32,270 bases of DNA, taken from contig NZ_JAULSI010000027.1 of the NCBI RefSeq assembly GCF_030711405.1, positions 1 to 32,270 on the forward strand, given 5' to 3'. This document shows positions 1 to 8,614 of the stretch, in pieces. The position numbers and the translations under genes were made by a program. The notes beneath the pieces are model-generated. The model was not told the DNA's origin and did not search any database. It worked only from the letters and a program-made list of their open reading frames with translations. This DNA is from Massilia brevitalea. Lineage in GTDB: Bacteria; Pseudomonadota; Gammaproteobacteria; Burkholderiales; Burkholderiaceae_D. The number at the start of each line of letters is the position of its first letter. Position 1 is the stretch's first letter.

Positions 1-32
1 TGCCGTTATCAGGAGGGTGGAGTCCATCACAT

Positions 33-60
33 TAGGGTGGGCACGGAGTGCCCACCCTAC
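33..60. repeat. GTAGGGTGGG-type palindromic repeat, single copy
   Basis: Two perfectly complementary 12-base arms (33-44 and 48-59) surround a 3-base loop GGA. The element lies 18 bases beyond the livF stop codon. It belongs to the same family as the clusters at 7063, 14595, 22945 and 31979. Its position would let it act as a 3'-end hairpin for the livF transcript, but neither side has a T-run, so intrinsic termination is not supported. Bases 1-32 show nothing recognisable. Confidence 0.85.
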
Positions 61-77
61 GTGGCAGCAGCCAACAG

Positions 78-779
78 TTACGCGACAGCCACCAGCCGAT
101 CCAGCTTCTCGCCATCGGCCAGCAAGCTGGCGCTGTCCGAGTCATGCACGATCCGCCCGCGGTCCAGCACGATGGCGCGCGAGGTCAGCGACAAGGCCAG
201 CCGCGCGTGCTGCTCGACCACGATCACCGACATGCCCTCGTCCGCCACCAGGCGCCGGATCACGCGCACCAGCTCCTGCACGATGATCGGCGCCAGGCCT
301 TCCATCGGCTCGTCGAGCAGCAGGATGCGCGGGTTCGTCATCAGGGCGCGGGCGATGGCCAACATTTGTTGCTCGCCACCAGACAATTGATTGCCCATGT
401 TCGCGCGGCGCTCCTGCAAACGCGGGAATATCTCGTAGATCTTCGCCAGGTTCCACGGCCCCGGGCGCTCCACCACGGTCAGGTGTTCCTCGACCGTGAG
501 CGACGGGAACATGTGGCGCTCCTGCGGCACCCAGCCCAGCCCCGAGCGCGAGCGTTTATAGGTCGGCACGCGCGCGATGTCGCCGCCGGCCCAGCGGATG
601 GAACCCTTGTGCAGGCGGGTGAGACCCATCAGCGTCACCAGCAAGCTGGTCTTGCCGACGCCGTTGCGGCCCAGCAGGGCCAGGCTGTCGCCCTCGTTCA
701 TCGTGAACGATACGTCCTCCAAAACGATCGATTCGCCGTAGCCGGCGGTCACGCGGTCCAACGCAAGCAATTCAGGCAT
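78..779 (-). CDS. livF: Branched-chain-type ABC transporter ATP-binding protein, LivF-like
   Basis: A 233-residue ATPase of the LivF subfamily, which hydrolyses ATP on the cytoplasmic face to drive import. The Walker A motif GRNGVGKT is at residues 37-44. Further on come the signature LSGGEQQ, Walker B ILLLDEP and the H-loop region VVEQH. The length is normal for LivF. It is the last gene of the pcaIJF-livHMGF operon and overlaps livG by 8 bases, which suggests translational coupling. Being downstream of beta-ketoadipate genes, the transporter more likely imports an aromatic acid or a related compound than leucine. That is inference; the sequence of an ATPase does not reveal substrate. Confidence 0.95.
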   Translation of the reverse strand: MPELLALDRVTAGYGESIVLEDVSFTMNEGDSLALLGRNGVGKTSLLVTLMGLTRLHKGSIRWAGGDIARVPTYKRSRSGLGWVPQERHMFPSLTVEEHLTVVERPGPWNLAKIYEIFPRLQERRANMGNQLSGGEQQMLAIARALMTNPRILLLDEPMEGLAPIIVQELVRVIRRLVADEGMSVIVVEQHARLALSLTSRAIVLDRGRIVHDSDSASLLADGEKLDRLVAVA

Positions 780-1524
780 GTTCAGCCTCCCCCAAGTACA
801 CTTCCTTCACGCGCAGATCGGCGGCGATTTCGGCCGGCGTGCCTTCGGTCAGCACCTTGCCGCCCACCAGCACCGTGATGCGGTCGGCAAAACGGAACAC
901 CAGGCCCATGTCGTGCTCGATGAAGAGCACCGTCACGTCACGCGGCAGGCCGGCGATGACCTCGAACAGCTCCTTGCTCTCCAGCGAAGGAATGCCGGCC
1001 GCCGGTTCGTCCAGCAGCAGGATCTTCGGCTGCGTCGCCAGCGCAAGCGCAATCTCCACCAGGCGCTGCTTGCCATAGGCCATGCTGCGCGTGATGCTGC
1101 TCGCCTCTTTCGTCAGCTTGAGCGTGGCCAGCAGCGCCATCGCTTCCTCGACCACATCGGCATGGTTCGCCACCGTCTTCCACCACACTTTTTGCAGGCC
1201 GCGGCGCTCGCAGATGGCCAGCATCACCGATTCCAGCACCGTCATGCCCGCGAACAGGGTGTTGATCTGGAAGGTACGGGTCATGCCGCGTTTTACGCGT
1301 TCGTGCTGGGCGAGCCGGGTGATGTCCTCGTCGCCCAAGAACACCTTGCCGCTCGATGGCGGAAAGCCGCCGGTAAGCAAATTGATGAAGGTGGTCTTGC
1401 CGGCGCCGTTCGGGCCGATCAGCGCATGGCGCGCGCCCGGCTCGAAGCTGAGCGAGATATCGGTGTTCGCCTTGAAGCCGCCCCACTGCTTGCACAGTGC
1501 TTCGGTACGCAGGGTCATGGCCAT
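772..1524 (-). CDS. livG: Branched-chain-type ABC transporter ATP-binding protein, LivG-like
   Basis: A 250-residue ATPase of the LivG subfamily, the partner of LivF in a heterodimeric nucleotide-binding unit. Walker A GPNGAGKT is at residues 37-44. The signature region reads MAYGKQRLVEI, a LivG-style variant of LSYGQQ, followed by LLLDEPAAG and the IEHDM switch region. The start at 1524 lies 4 bases after a strong AGGAGG; a second ATG at 1518 is also possible. The gene overlaps the end of livM by 10 bases and the start of livF by 8. Confidence 0.95.
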   Translation of the reverse strand: MAMTLRTEALCKQWGGFKANTDISLSFEPGARHALIGPNGAGKTTFINLLTGGFPPSSGKVFLGDEDITRLAQHERVKRGMTRTFQINTLFAGMTVLESVMLAICERRGLQKVWWKTVANHADVVEEAMALLATLKLTKEASSITRSMAYGKQRLVEIALALATQPKILLLDEPAAGIPSLESKELFEVIAGLPRDVTVLFIEHDMGLVFRFADRITVLVGGKVLTEGTPAEIAADLRVKEVYLGEAEHA

Positions 1525-2570
1525 GGGGCCTCCTTACGCTTGAATGTGGCGACGATCTTTTCCAGGCCGCCCAGGATGCCGCCGCGTGCGAACAGCACGA
1601 TCAGCACCAGCAGCAGGCCGATGTAGAACTGCCAGTAGGTCGGGTCGAAGCCCGAGATCTTGTCCTGCGCGATCATAAACACGGCCGCACCGACCAGCGC
1701 GCCGTACAGGCGTCCGGTCCCGCCCAGCACCAGCATGATCAGCAGTTCTGCCGAACGCGGGAAGCCGAGTACGTCCAGGCCGACGAACTGCGTGGTCTGG
1801 GCCAGCAGTGCCCCGGCGATGCCGGCCACCGCGGCACCCAGCGTGAACACGGCTACCAGGCGGCGATCGACGTTCGCGCCGATGGCCGGCATGCGCCGCC
1901 CGCCTTCGCGGATGCCGCGCAGCGACAGGCCGAACGGCGAATTCACCACGCGCCGCATCACCACGAACAGGATGAACAGCACGCCGAAGCTGTACCAGAA
2001 GGCGGTCTTGCCGTACAAATCGAACTCGAAGGCGCCGAACAGCGGCGCCATCGCCATGCCCGACAGCCCATCGACGCCGCCGGTAATGAAGGCCGCCTTG
2101 TTGGCCGCCTCGAACAGCATCAGGCCGATGCCGAGCGTGACCATCAGGCGCGCCAGGTCTTGCCCGCGAATGACCAGGAAGCTGACGATGAAGCCGAAGA
2201 TGCCGGCCACGATGGCCGCCGCGAACAGGCCGGAAATCGGCTCGCCCCAGCCATGCACCGACAGCAGGCCGGCCGTGTAGGCGCCGAGTCCGAAGAAGGC
2301 GGCGTGGCCGAGCGACACGATGCCGGCATAGCCCAGGATCAGGTCGAGCGACATCGCGAACAGGCCGATGATCATGATCTGGCTGATCAGGACCAGGTAG
2401 TCCGGGAAGAAGAAGTAGGACGCGACCGGCAGCAGCCAGAACGCGATTTCCAGCGCCTTCCAGCGGTCGTTCGGCAGGCGCAGCGTGCTGCGGTTCACAG
2501 CCTGCGGCTCCGTACCAGTGACCGAAGCATCGGTCTTGGCCTTGATGGCCGTCGTCGAATAGGCGTTCAT
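1515..2570 (-). CDS. livM: Branched-chain-type ABC transporter permease, LivM-like
   Basis: A 351-residue inner-membrane permease. After a polar N-terminal stretch of about 35 residues there are multiple hydrophobic segments. The middle carries the LivM-type stretch GYAGIVSLGHAAFFGLGAY and an EAA-like loop RGIREGGRRMPAIGAN that contacts the ATPases. It pairs with LivH to form the channel. It starts inside the last codons of livH (4-base ATGA overlap) and its stop lies inside the first codons of livG, so the four transporter genes are translated as one unit. Confidence 0.94.
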   Translation of the reverse strand: MNAYSTTAIKAKTDASVTGTEPQAVNRSTLRLPNDRWKALEIAFWLLPVASYFFFPDYLVLISQIMIIGLFAMSLDLILGYAGIVSLGHAAFFGLGAYTAGLLSVHGWGEPISGLFAAAIVAGIFGFIVSFLVIRGQDLARLMVTLGIGLMLFEAANKAAFITGGVDGLSGMAMAPLFGAFEFDLYGKTAFWYSFGVLFILFVVMRRVVNSPFGLSLRGIREGGRRMPAIGANVDRRLVAVFTLGAAVAGIAGALLAQTTQFVGLDVLGFPRSAELLIMLVLGGTGRLYGALVGAAVFMIAQDKISGFDPTYWQFYIGLLLVLIVLFARGGILGGLEKIVATFKRKEAPWP

Positions 2571-3433
2571 GCTTTCCTCCGTACCAGGCCAAACGGGAAC
2601 AGGATGAGCAGCACCACCATCAGCGTGTAGATGACGAAGGCACCCACTTCCGGCACATAGTATTTACCGGCGACGTCGAACACGCCGAGGATGATCGCCG
2701 CGATCAGCGACCCCTTGATGGACCCGGCGTCGCCCACGGCCACTACCAGCAGGAAGTAGACCATGTACTTGATCGGGAAGCTCGGGTCCAGGCCCAGCAC
2801 GTCGATGCCGAGTCCACCGCCCAGGCCGGCCAGGCCCGAGCCCAGCGCGAAGGTGAGCGAGAACACGCGGCTGACGTTGATGCCGAGACCTTCGGCCGCG
2901 GTCTGGTTGTCGACCGAGGCGCGGATCTGCGCGCCGAAGCGGGTGCGCTCGATCAGCAGGTAGAGGCCGAAGGTGATCAGCACCACCACGCCGATCAGGA
3001 ACAGGCGGTAGGCGCCGAGGTCGAGGCCGAGCACATGCACCTGGCCGCGCAGCCAGTCCGGCAGGTGCACCGGCTGCTGGGTCGGGCCGAACAGGAAGGT
3101 CGCGCCGGCCACCGCCATGAAGGTCAGGCCGATCGAGAACAGCACCTGGTCCAGGTGGGTGGCTTTATACAGCTGGCGGTACAGGGTGCGTTCCAGCACC
3201 AGGCCGACCACGGCGGCCGCGACGAAGGCCAGCGGCAGCGTGGCCAGGAAAGGCAGCCCGAGTTTGCTGAGCAAGGTGACGCAGACATAGCCGCCGACCA
3301 TGGCAAAGGCGCCGTGGGCCAGGTTAATGAAGTTCATCATGCCCATCGTGACCGACAGGCCGACGCTGATCAGGAACAGCAGCGCGCCGTAAGCCACGCC
3401 GTCGAACAGCACGCCGATGAAGTTGCCGATCAT
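2567..3433 (-). CDS. livH: Branched-chain-type ABC transporter permease, LivH-like
   Basis: A 288-residue inner-membrane permease with the LivH hallmark MGMMNFINLAHGAFAMVGGY near the N-terminus, several hydrophobic helices, and the loop RASVDNQTAAEGLGINV that docks the ATPase. A GGGAGG ribosome-binding site lies just upstream of the ATG. It is separated from pcaF by 72 bases, the only real gap in the operon. The gap holds no clear terminator, so read-through from pcaF is expected; an internal promoter is not excluded. Confidence 0.94.
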   Translation of the reverse strand: MIGNFIGVLFDGVAYGALLFLISVGLSVTMGMMNFINLAHGAFAMVGGYVCVTLLSKLGLPFLATLPLAFVAAAVVGLVLERTLYRQLYKATHLDQVLFSIGLTFMAVAGATFLFGPTQQPVHLPDWLRGQVHVLGLDLGAYRLFLIGVVVLITFGLYLLIERTRFGAQIRASVDNQTAAEGLGINVSRVFSLTFALGSGLAGLGGGLGIDVLGLDPSFPIKYMVYFLLVVAVGDAGSIKGSLIAAIILGVFDVAGKYYVPEVGAFVIYTLMVVLLILFPFGLVRRKA

Positions 3434-3505
3434 GGCAGCCTCCCGCGTGAAGATGCTTTGTATTTCATGTTTGTCTCCTGCTTCTCTTCTTATGAATCTA
3501 CGTGC

Positions 3506-4704
<1,199 letters not shown>

Positions 4705-4708
<4 letters not shown>

Positions 4709-5361
4709 GCTGGATCTCCTGATTCCGGTGGCAGCAGGGGTGCTGCCGTAACAGCCTGCAGTTCATACAGGCTCAGGCCCGGCGCCATTTCGCGCACGCG
4801 CAGGCCGTGCCTGGTCACGTCGAGGACGGCCAGGTCGGTATAGATACGGTTCACGCAGGCCACGCCGGTGAGCGGGTAGGTGCACTGCTGCACGACCTTG
4901 CTTTCGCCGGTCTTGGTCTGGTGGTCCATCATCACGAACACCTGCTTGGCGCCGATGGCGAGGTCCATCGCGCCGCCCACGGCGGGAATCGCATCCGGTG
5001 CGCCGGTGTGCCAGTTGGCGAGATCGCCCCTTTCCGAGACCTGGAAGGCGCCGAGCACGCAGATGTCGAGATGGCCGCCGCGCATCATGGCAAACGAATC
5101 GCCGTGGTGGAAGTAGGCGCCGCCGGTGAGGATGGTTACCGGCTGCTTGCCGGCGTTGATCAGGTCTTCGTCTTCCTCGCCTTCAAGCGGGGCCGGACCC
5201 ATGCCGAGCAGGCCGTTCTCGCTGTGCAGGAAGACTTCGCGGTCAGCCGGCAGGTAGTTGGCGACCTTGGTCGGCAGGCCGATGCCGAGGTTCACGTAGG
5301 CGCCTTCGTGGATGTCCTGCGCCACGCGCGCGGCGATCTGGTCGCGGGTAAAACGATTCAT
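4705..5361 (-). CDS. pcaJ: 3-oxoadipate CoA-transferase subunit B
   Basis: A 218-residue beta subunit of succinyl-CoA:3-oxoadipate CoA-transferase, which moves CoA from succinyl-CoA to 3-oxoadipate. The catalytic Glu is E48 in the SENG motif, preceded by NLGIGLPTKVANYL. A generic SCOT (ScoB) is an alternative from sequence alone, since the families are close. The partner subunit and the downstream thiolase make PcaJ the better call. Start and stop codons overlap both neighbours by 4 bases. Confidence 0.93.
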
Positions 5362-6023
5362 ACAACCTCCTTCACGACGCGCTGGACGAAGATGCCCGGG
5401 GTGACGATGACCTCGGGATCGAGCTCGCCCAGCGGCACGATGTCCGCCACCTGGGCGATGGTGACCTTCGCCGCCATCGCCATGATCGGACCGAAGTTGC
5501 GCGCGGTCTTGCGGTACACGAGGTTGCCCCAGCGGTCGCCGCGGTGCGCCTTGATCAGCGCGAAGTCGGCGTGGATCGGCGCTTCCAGCACATAGTGGCG
5601 GCCGTCGATCAGGCGCGTTTCCTTGCCCTCGGCCAGCAGCGTGCCGTAGCCGGTGGGCGTGAAGAAGCCGCCGATGCCGGCGCCGGCGGCGCGGATGCGT
5701 TCGGCCAGGTTGCCTTGCGGGGTGAGTTCGAGTTCGATGTCGCCGGCGCGGTACAGGGCGTCGAAGTGGTGGGAGTCAAGCTGGCGCGGGAAGGAGCAGA
5801 TGATCTTGCGTACCCGCCTGGCGGCCAGCAGCGCGGCCAGCCCGGTGTCGCCGTTGCCGGCATTGTTGTTGACGATCGTGAGCTCGCGCGCGCCTTGCGC
5901 GATGAGTGCGTCGATCAGCTGCGCGGGCATGCCCGCATTGCCGAAGCCGCCGATCATGACGGTCGCCCCGTCATGCACGTCGGCGACGGCACGCTCCAGC
6001 GATTGGTAGGTTTTGTCGATCAT
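5358..6023 (-). CDS. pcaI: 3-oxoadipate CoA-transferase subunit A
   Basis: A 221-residue alpha subunit that forms the heteromeric CoA-transferase with PcaJ. The glycine-rich CoA-binding motif GGFGNAG is at residues 25-31. Further family blocks are GYGTLLAEGKE and GNLVYRKTARNFGP. It is the first gene of the seven-gene minus-strand operon. The 168-base gap to the divergent regulator contains the proposed PcaR operator at 6077-6091, so this promoter is probably induced by beta-ketoadipate or an upstream intermediate through the IclR protein. Confidence 0.93.
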   Translation of the reverse strand: MIDKTYQSLERAVADVHDGATVMIGGFGNAGMPAQLIDALIAQGARELTIVNNNAGNGDTGLAALLAARRVRKIICSFPRQLDSHHFDALYRAGDIELELTPQGNLAERIRAAGAGIGGFFTPTGYGTLLAEGKETRLIDGRHYVLEAPIHADFALIKAHRGDRWGNLVYRKTARNFGPIMAMAAKVTIAQVADIVPLGELDPEVIVTPGIFVQRVVKEVV

Positions 6024-6076
6024 GTCTCCGCCTTGGGGCCTGATCCATCCGGCCCACTTGAAATGATGTTGCCGTT

Positions 6077-6091
6077 GTTCGATAATCGAAC
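6077..6091. promoter_or_regulatory. Perfect 15-bp palindrome, probable PcaR-type operator
   Basis: The sequence GTTCGATAATCGAAC is a perfect inverted repeat with 7-base arms around a central A. It lies in the 168-base gap between pcaI and the divergent IclR gene. From memory, the PcaR/PcaU/PobR target in Pseudomonas and Acinetobacter is GTTCGATAATCGCAC, which differs at one base. A CTATTGTT motif follows directly at 6091-6098 and recurs near the second candidate site at 8490-8498. Binding is inferred, not shown. Confidence 0.75.
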
Positions 6092-6191
6092 TATTGTTTG
6101 ATTACCGCCCAACGCAGTGTAGTGGTAGCGTAGCCGAAAGGTCAAGAAAAAAGACCAATCGAAGCGCACCCCGCTGCATTACAATCCCGCC

Positions 6192-7046
6192 ATGACAAAT
6201 ATTGCGATCACTAACAACGAGGCCGACAGCCCGGAAACGCTTGATGCCGGCGAGGAGCGCGAGCTCAGCATCGCCGAGCAGATCGACGCCCTGACCGACC
6301 CCAGTTTCATGACCTCGCTGGCGCGCGGCCTGGCCGTGGTGCAAGCCTTCAGCGACTCGCGCAAGCCGCAGACCATCGCCCAGGTCAGCCAGAAGACCGG
6401 CATCCCGCGCGCGGCCGTACGGCGCTGCCTGTACACGCTGCAGCAGCTCGGCTACGTCGACGCCGAGCACAACAACTTCTCGCTGCGGCCCAAGGTGCTG
6501 ACGCTCGGCTACTCCTACCTGTCGTCGACGCCGCTGACGGTGTCGAGCCAGCCCTACCTGAACAACATCAGCCGCGAGCTGGGCGAATCGAGTTCGCTCG
6601 CCGTGCTCGACGACGGCGAAGTGCTGTACGTGGCGCGCGCCGCCACCACGCGCGTGATGTCGGTGGCCCTGAACACCGGCAGCCGCCTGCCCGCCTACTG
6701 CACTTCGCTGGGCCGGGTGATGCTGGCCCATCTGCCGCCGGATCAGCTGAACGCCTACTTTGCGCGCACCAAGTTGAAGGCGATGACCGACAAGACCGTG
6801 ACTACGCAGAAGCGCCTGCGCGAGATCCTGGCCGGCGTGCGCCAGAGCGGCTACGCCATCAACGACGAGGAACTGGAACTGGGCCTGCGCTCGATCTCGG
6901 TGCCGGTGCGCGGCGCTTCCGGCCAGGTGGTTGCGGCGCTGAACGTGGGAGCGCAGGCGGCGCGGGTCAGTGTCGAGCGGATGCAGGCCGAGTTCCTGCC
7001 GGTGCTGCTGCGCGGCGCGCAGGAGCTGTCGGTGCTGCTGCCGTAA
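6192..7046 (+). CDS. pcaR: IclR-family regulator of the PcaR/PcaU/PobR type
   Basis: A 284-residue regulator. A variable N-terminus of about 40 residues precedes a winged helix (roughly 40-100) with TIAQVSQKTGIPRAAVRRCLYTLQQLGYV as recognition region. An IclR effector-binding domain follows (roughly 115-280) with the family block RLPAYCTSLGRVMLA. It is transcribed divergently from pcaIJF, the usual arrangement for PcaR/PcaU. The effector would be beta-ketoadipate (PcaR) or protocatechuate (PcaU); sequence alone does not decide. No strong ribosome-binding site precedes the ATG at 6192; an in-frame ATG at 6309 would remove the N-terminal extension but keep the helix-turn-helix. Confidence 0.9.
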   Translation: MTNIAITNNEADSPETLDAGEERELSIAEQIDALTDPSFMTSLARGLAVVQAFSDSRKPQTIAQVSQKTGIPRAAVRRCLYTLQQLGYVDAEHNNFSLRPKVLTLGYSYLSSTPLTVSSQPYLNNISRELGESSSLAVLDDGEVLYVARAATTRVMSVALNTGSRLPAYCTSLGRVMLAHLPPDQLNAYFARTKLKAMTDKTVTTQKRLREILAGVRQSGYAINDEELELGLRSISVPVRGASGQVVAALNVGAQAARVSVERMQAEFLPVLLRGAQELSVLLP

Positions 7047-7062
7047 GGCTTATTGGACGTTC

Positions 7063-7295
7063 GTAGGGTGGGCTCTCGAGCCCACGCGGTACGACGGCCG
7101 CATGTCGAAATGTGACTTCAGCGACATGCAACGGTTCAACCGCGTGGACTCGGGAGTCCACCCTACAAAACCGCCACCCCTACGGCCCGCGTTTCGACAT
7201 GCGGGCGCTGTCATGGTGGGTTCGAGAACCCACCCTACGCGGTTCGACATGTGGGCGCTGCATCGATACCGTAGGGTGGGTTCTCGAACCCACCA
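7063..7295. repeat. Cluster of four GTAGGGTGGG-type palindromic repeats
   Basis: The copies are at about 7063-7089, 7139-7166, 7214-7238 and 7271-7295. The first two form an inverted pair with their CGCGG ends facing each other. Between them lies another hairpin with 8-base arms (GCATGTCG at 7100-7107, CGACATGC at 7122-7129). Related TTCGACATG motifs recur in the later spacers at about 7193 and 7241. The cluster fills the space between the convergent pcaR and porin genes and may act as a two-way transcript-end structure. It is built like a BIME of REP sequences; no RAYT transposase gene is in the window. Confidence 0.88.
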
Positions 7296-7316
7296 ATCGG
7301 CACCATAGCCGGTCAA

Positions 7317-8414
7317 TCAGAAGTGGTGCCGCAGCCCCAGCATCACGCCATTCTGCGTCTTGCCCACACCCACCGAGCCGCCCGCATCCAGCGCCACCGC
7401 CGAGTTGCCGTCGTTGTCCATCCGCCCGATCGCCGTGTACAGCACGGTGCGCTTCGACAGCGCATAGCTCAGGCGCGCCACCAGCATCGTGACGTCGTCG
7501 TCGGAATGGCGCGTGTTGCGCGCCGCCGCCTGGACGTCGACCACGAAGTTGTTGACCGGGTGGCTCACGCCCAGGTACCACAGCAGCGATTCGGTGGGGC
7601 CGGTGGCGGCGTTGGTTTCGCGGTCGATGGCGCCGCCGCCGATCTTGGTCGCGCCCAGCATCAGGTAGCCGTTGACGGTGCTGCGGATGTCGGTGTTGTT
7701 CGGGCTGGTGAGGCCGCCGGCAGCGCCGGTGTTGCCCTTCAGGCGGTCGTACGAAGCGTTCAGGCCCCACTGCTTGTTCTCGTAGCCGAGCAGCGCGGTG
7801 TACTGGCGGCAGGCCTTCGAATTGCCGACCACTTCGCCGGCGCAGTTGGTGGCCGCCGGGCCGCCGGCGGCGGAGGCATCGCGGCCGAAGCTGTAGGTGG
7901 CGCCCACCACGACCCCGTTGAAGTTGCCCATGTAGCCGATGGCGTTGTCGCTGCGCGCGTTCGGCAGGTAGGGGTCGATGCTGCCGATGGCGAACAGGTG
8001 CGGGCCAAGGACGTCGGCCTTCAGGCCCGAGATATACGTCATGTTGTTCTGGCGGCCCAGGGTCAGCGTGCCCCAGTCGCCTTTCAGGCCAACCAGCGCC
8101 GCGCGCCCGAACATGCGCCCGCCCTGCTGCGAGGAGCCGTTGTCCATGGCCAGGCCGCTTTCCAGTACGAAGAAGGCCTGCAGCCCGCCGCCGAGGTCCT
8201 CGGTGCCCTTGAAGCCGATGCGCGAGGGGAAGGAGCTGGTGAGCGACGGCACCTTGGTGTTGGAGTCGCCGGCAGCGTTCACGTTGGTCAGGTGGGCGAC
8301 GCCGCTGTCGACGATGCCGTAGATCTGGACCGAAGTCTGTGCGTGGGCGGAAGTGCTTGCGGCGGCGGCGAGGCCGCACATCAGCGCGGCGGCGCTGGAC
8401 AGGACTTTCTTCAT
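7317..8414 (-). CDS. General-diffusion porin, Gram-negative (Burkholderiales OmpC-like) type
   Basis: A 365-residue outer-membrane beta-barrel porin. The N-terminus is a signal peptide (MKKVLSSAAALMCGLAAAAS..., cleavage after AHA) followed by QTSVQIYGIVDSGV, the opening strand of this porin family. Family blocks include GFKGTEDLGGGLQAFFVLE and FGRAALVGLKGDWGTLTLGRQ. The protein ends in HHF with the terminal Phe needed for barrel assembly. A GGAG ribosome-binding site precedes the start. It is divergent from an ABC binding protein across a region holding PcaR-like sites, so it probably admits the aromatic substrate into the periplasm; selectivity cannot be read from the sequence. Confidence 0.93.
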   Translation of the reverse strand: MKKVLSSAAALMCGLAAAASTSAHAQTSVQIYGIVDSGVAHLTNVNAAGDSNTKVPSLTSSFPSRIGFKGTEDLGGGLQAFFVLESGLAMDNGSSQQGGRMFGRAALVGLKGDWGTLTLGRQNNMTYISGLKADVLGPHLFAIGSIDPYLPNARSDNAIGYMGNFNGVVVGATYSFGRDASAAGGPAATNCAGEVVGNSKACRQYTALLGYENKQWGLNASYDRLKGNTGAAGGLTSPNNTDIRSTVNGYLMLGATKIGGGAIDRETNAATGPTESLLWYLGVSHPVNNFVVDVQAAARNTRHSDDDVTMLVARLSYALSKRTVLYTAIGRMDNDGNSAVALDAGGSVGVGKTQNGVMLGLRHHF

Positions 8415-8444
8415 GTTGTCTCCATGGGTTTATTGGTATGGAGT

Positions 8445-8498
8445 GTGCGATTACCGAACAAGAGGTTGTTAATCGAACGCGAAAACGATACTATTGTT
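8445..8498. promoter_or_regulatory. PcaR-like operator sites between porin and binding-protein genes
   Basis: Read on the minus strand, 8445-8459 is GTTCGGTAATCGCAC, one base off the remembered PcaR consensus GTTCGATAATCGCAC. A second half-site, AATCGAAC, lies at 8471-8478, and CTATTGTT at 8491-8498. Both AATCGAAC and CTATTGTT also occur at the pcaI/pcaR gap (6084-6098). The sites sit upstream of the predicted promoter of the binding-protein gene and between it and the porin start, so one regulator could control both. Confidence 0.65.
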
Positions 8499-8525
8499 GT
8501 CACGTAACCTTGTCAACAATATGAT
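8497..8525 (+). promoter_or_regulatory. Sigma-70-type promoter of the first binding-protein gene
   Basis: A -35 box TTGTCA (8497-8502) and a -10 box TATGAT (8520-8525) are separated by exactly 17 bases. Each differs from consensus at one position. Transcription would begin near 8532, giving a 5' leader of about 83 bases before the ATG at 8615. The -35 box touches the CTATTGTT motif of the proposed operator, compatible with activation or repression by the IclR regulator. Confidence 0.6.
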
Positions 8526-8614
8526 TGCGTCACTTGTTGACCCGGTTGCGGCTCGGCCACGATGCCAACCGGGCAGACAAGCTGCCCCGCGAGACCAACC
8601 AACAGGAGACAAGC

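Noticed and set aside
7063..7295. Repeat cluster as a CRISPR array
   Set aside because: The units are self-complementary, alternate in orientation, vary in sequence and have uneven spacers that themselves contain repeats; no cas genes are near.
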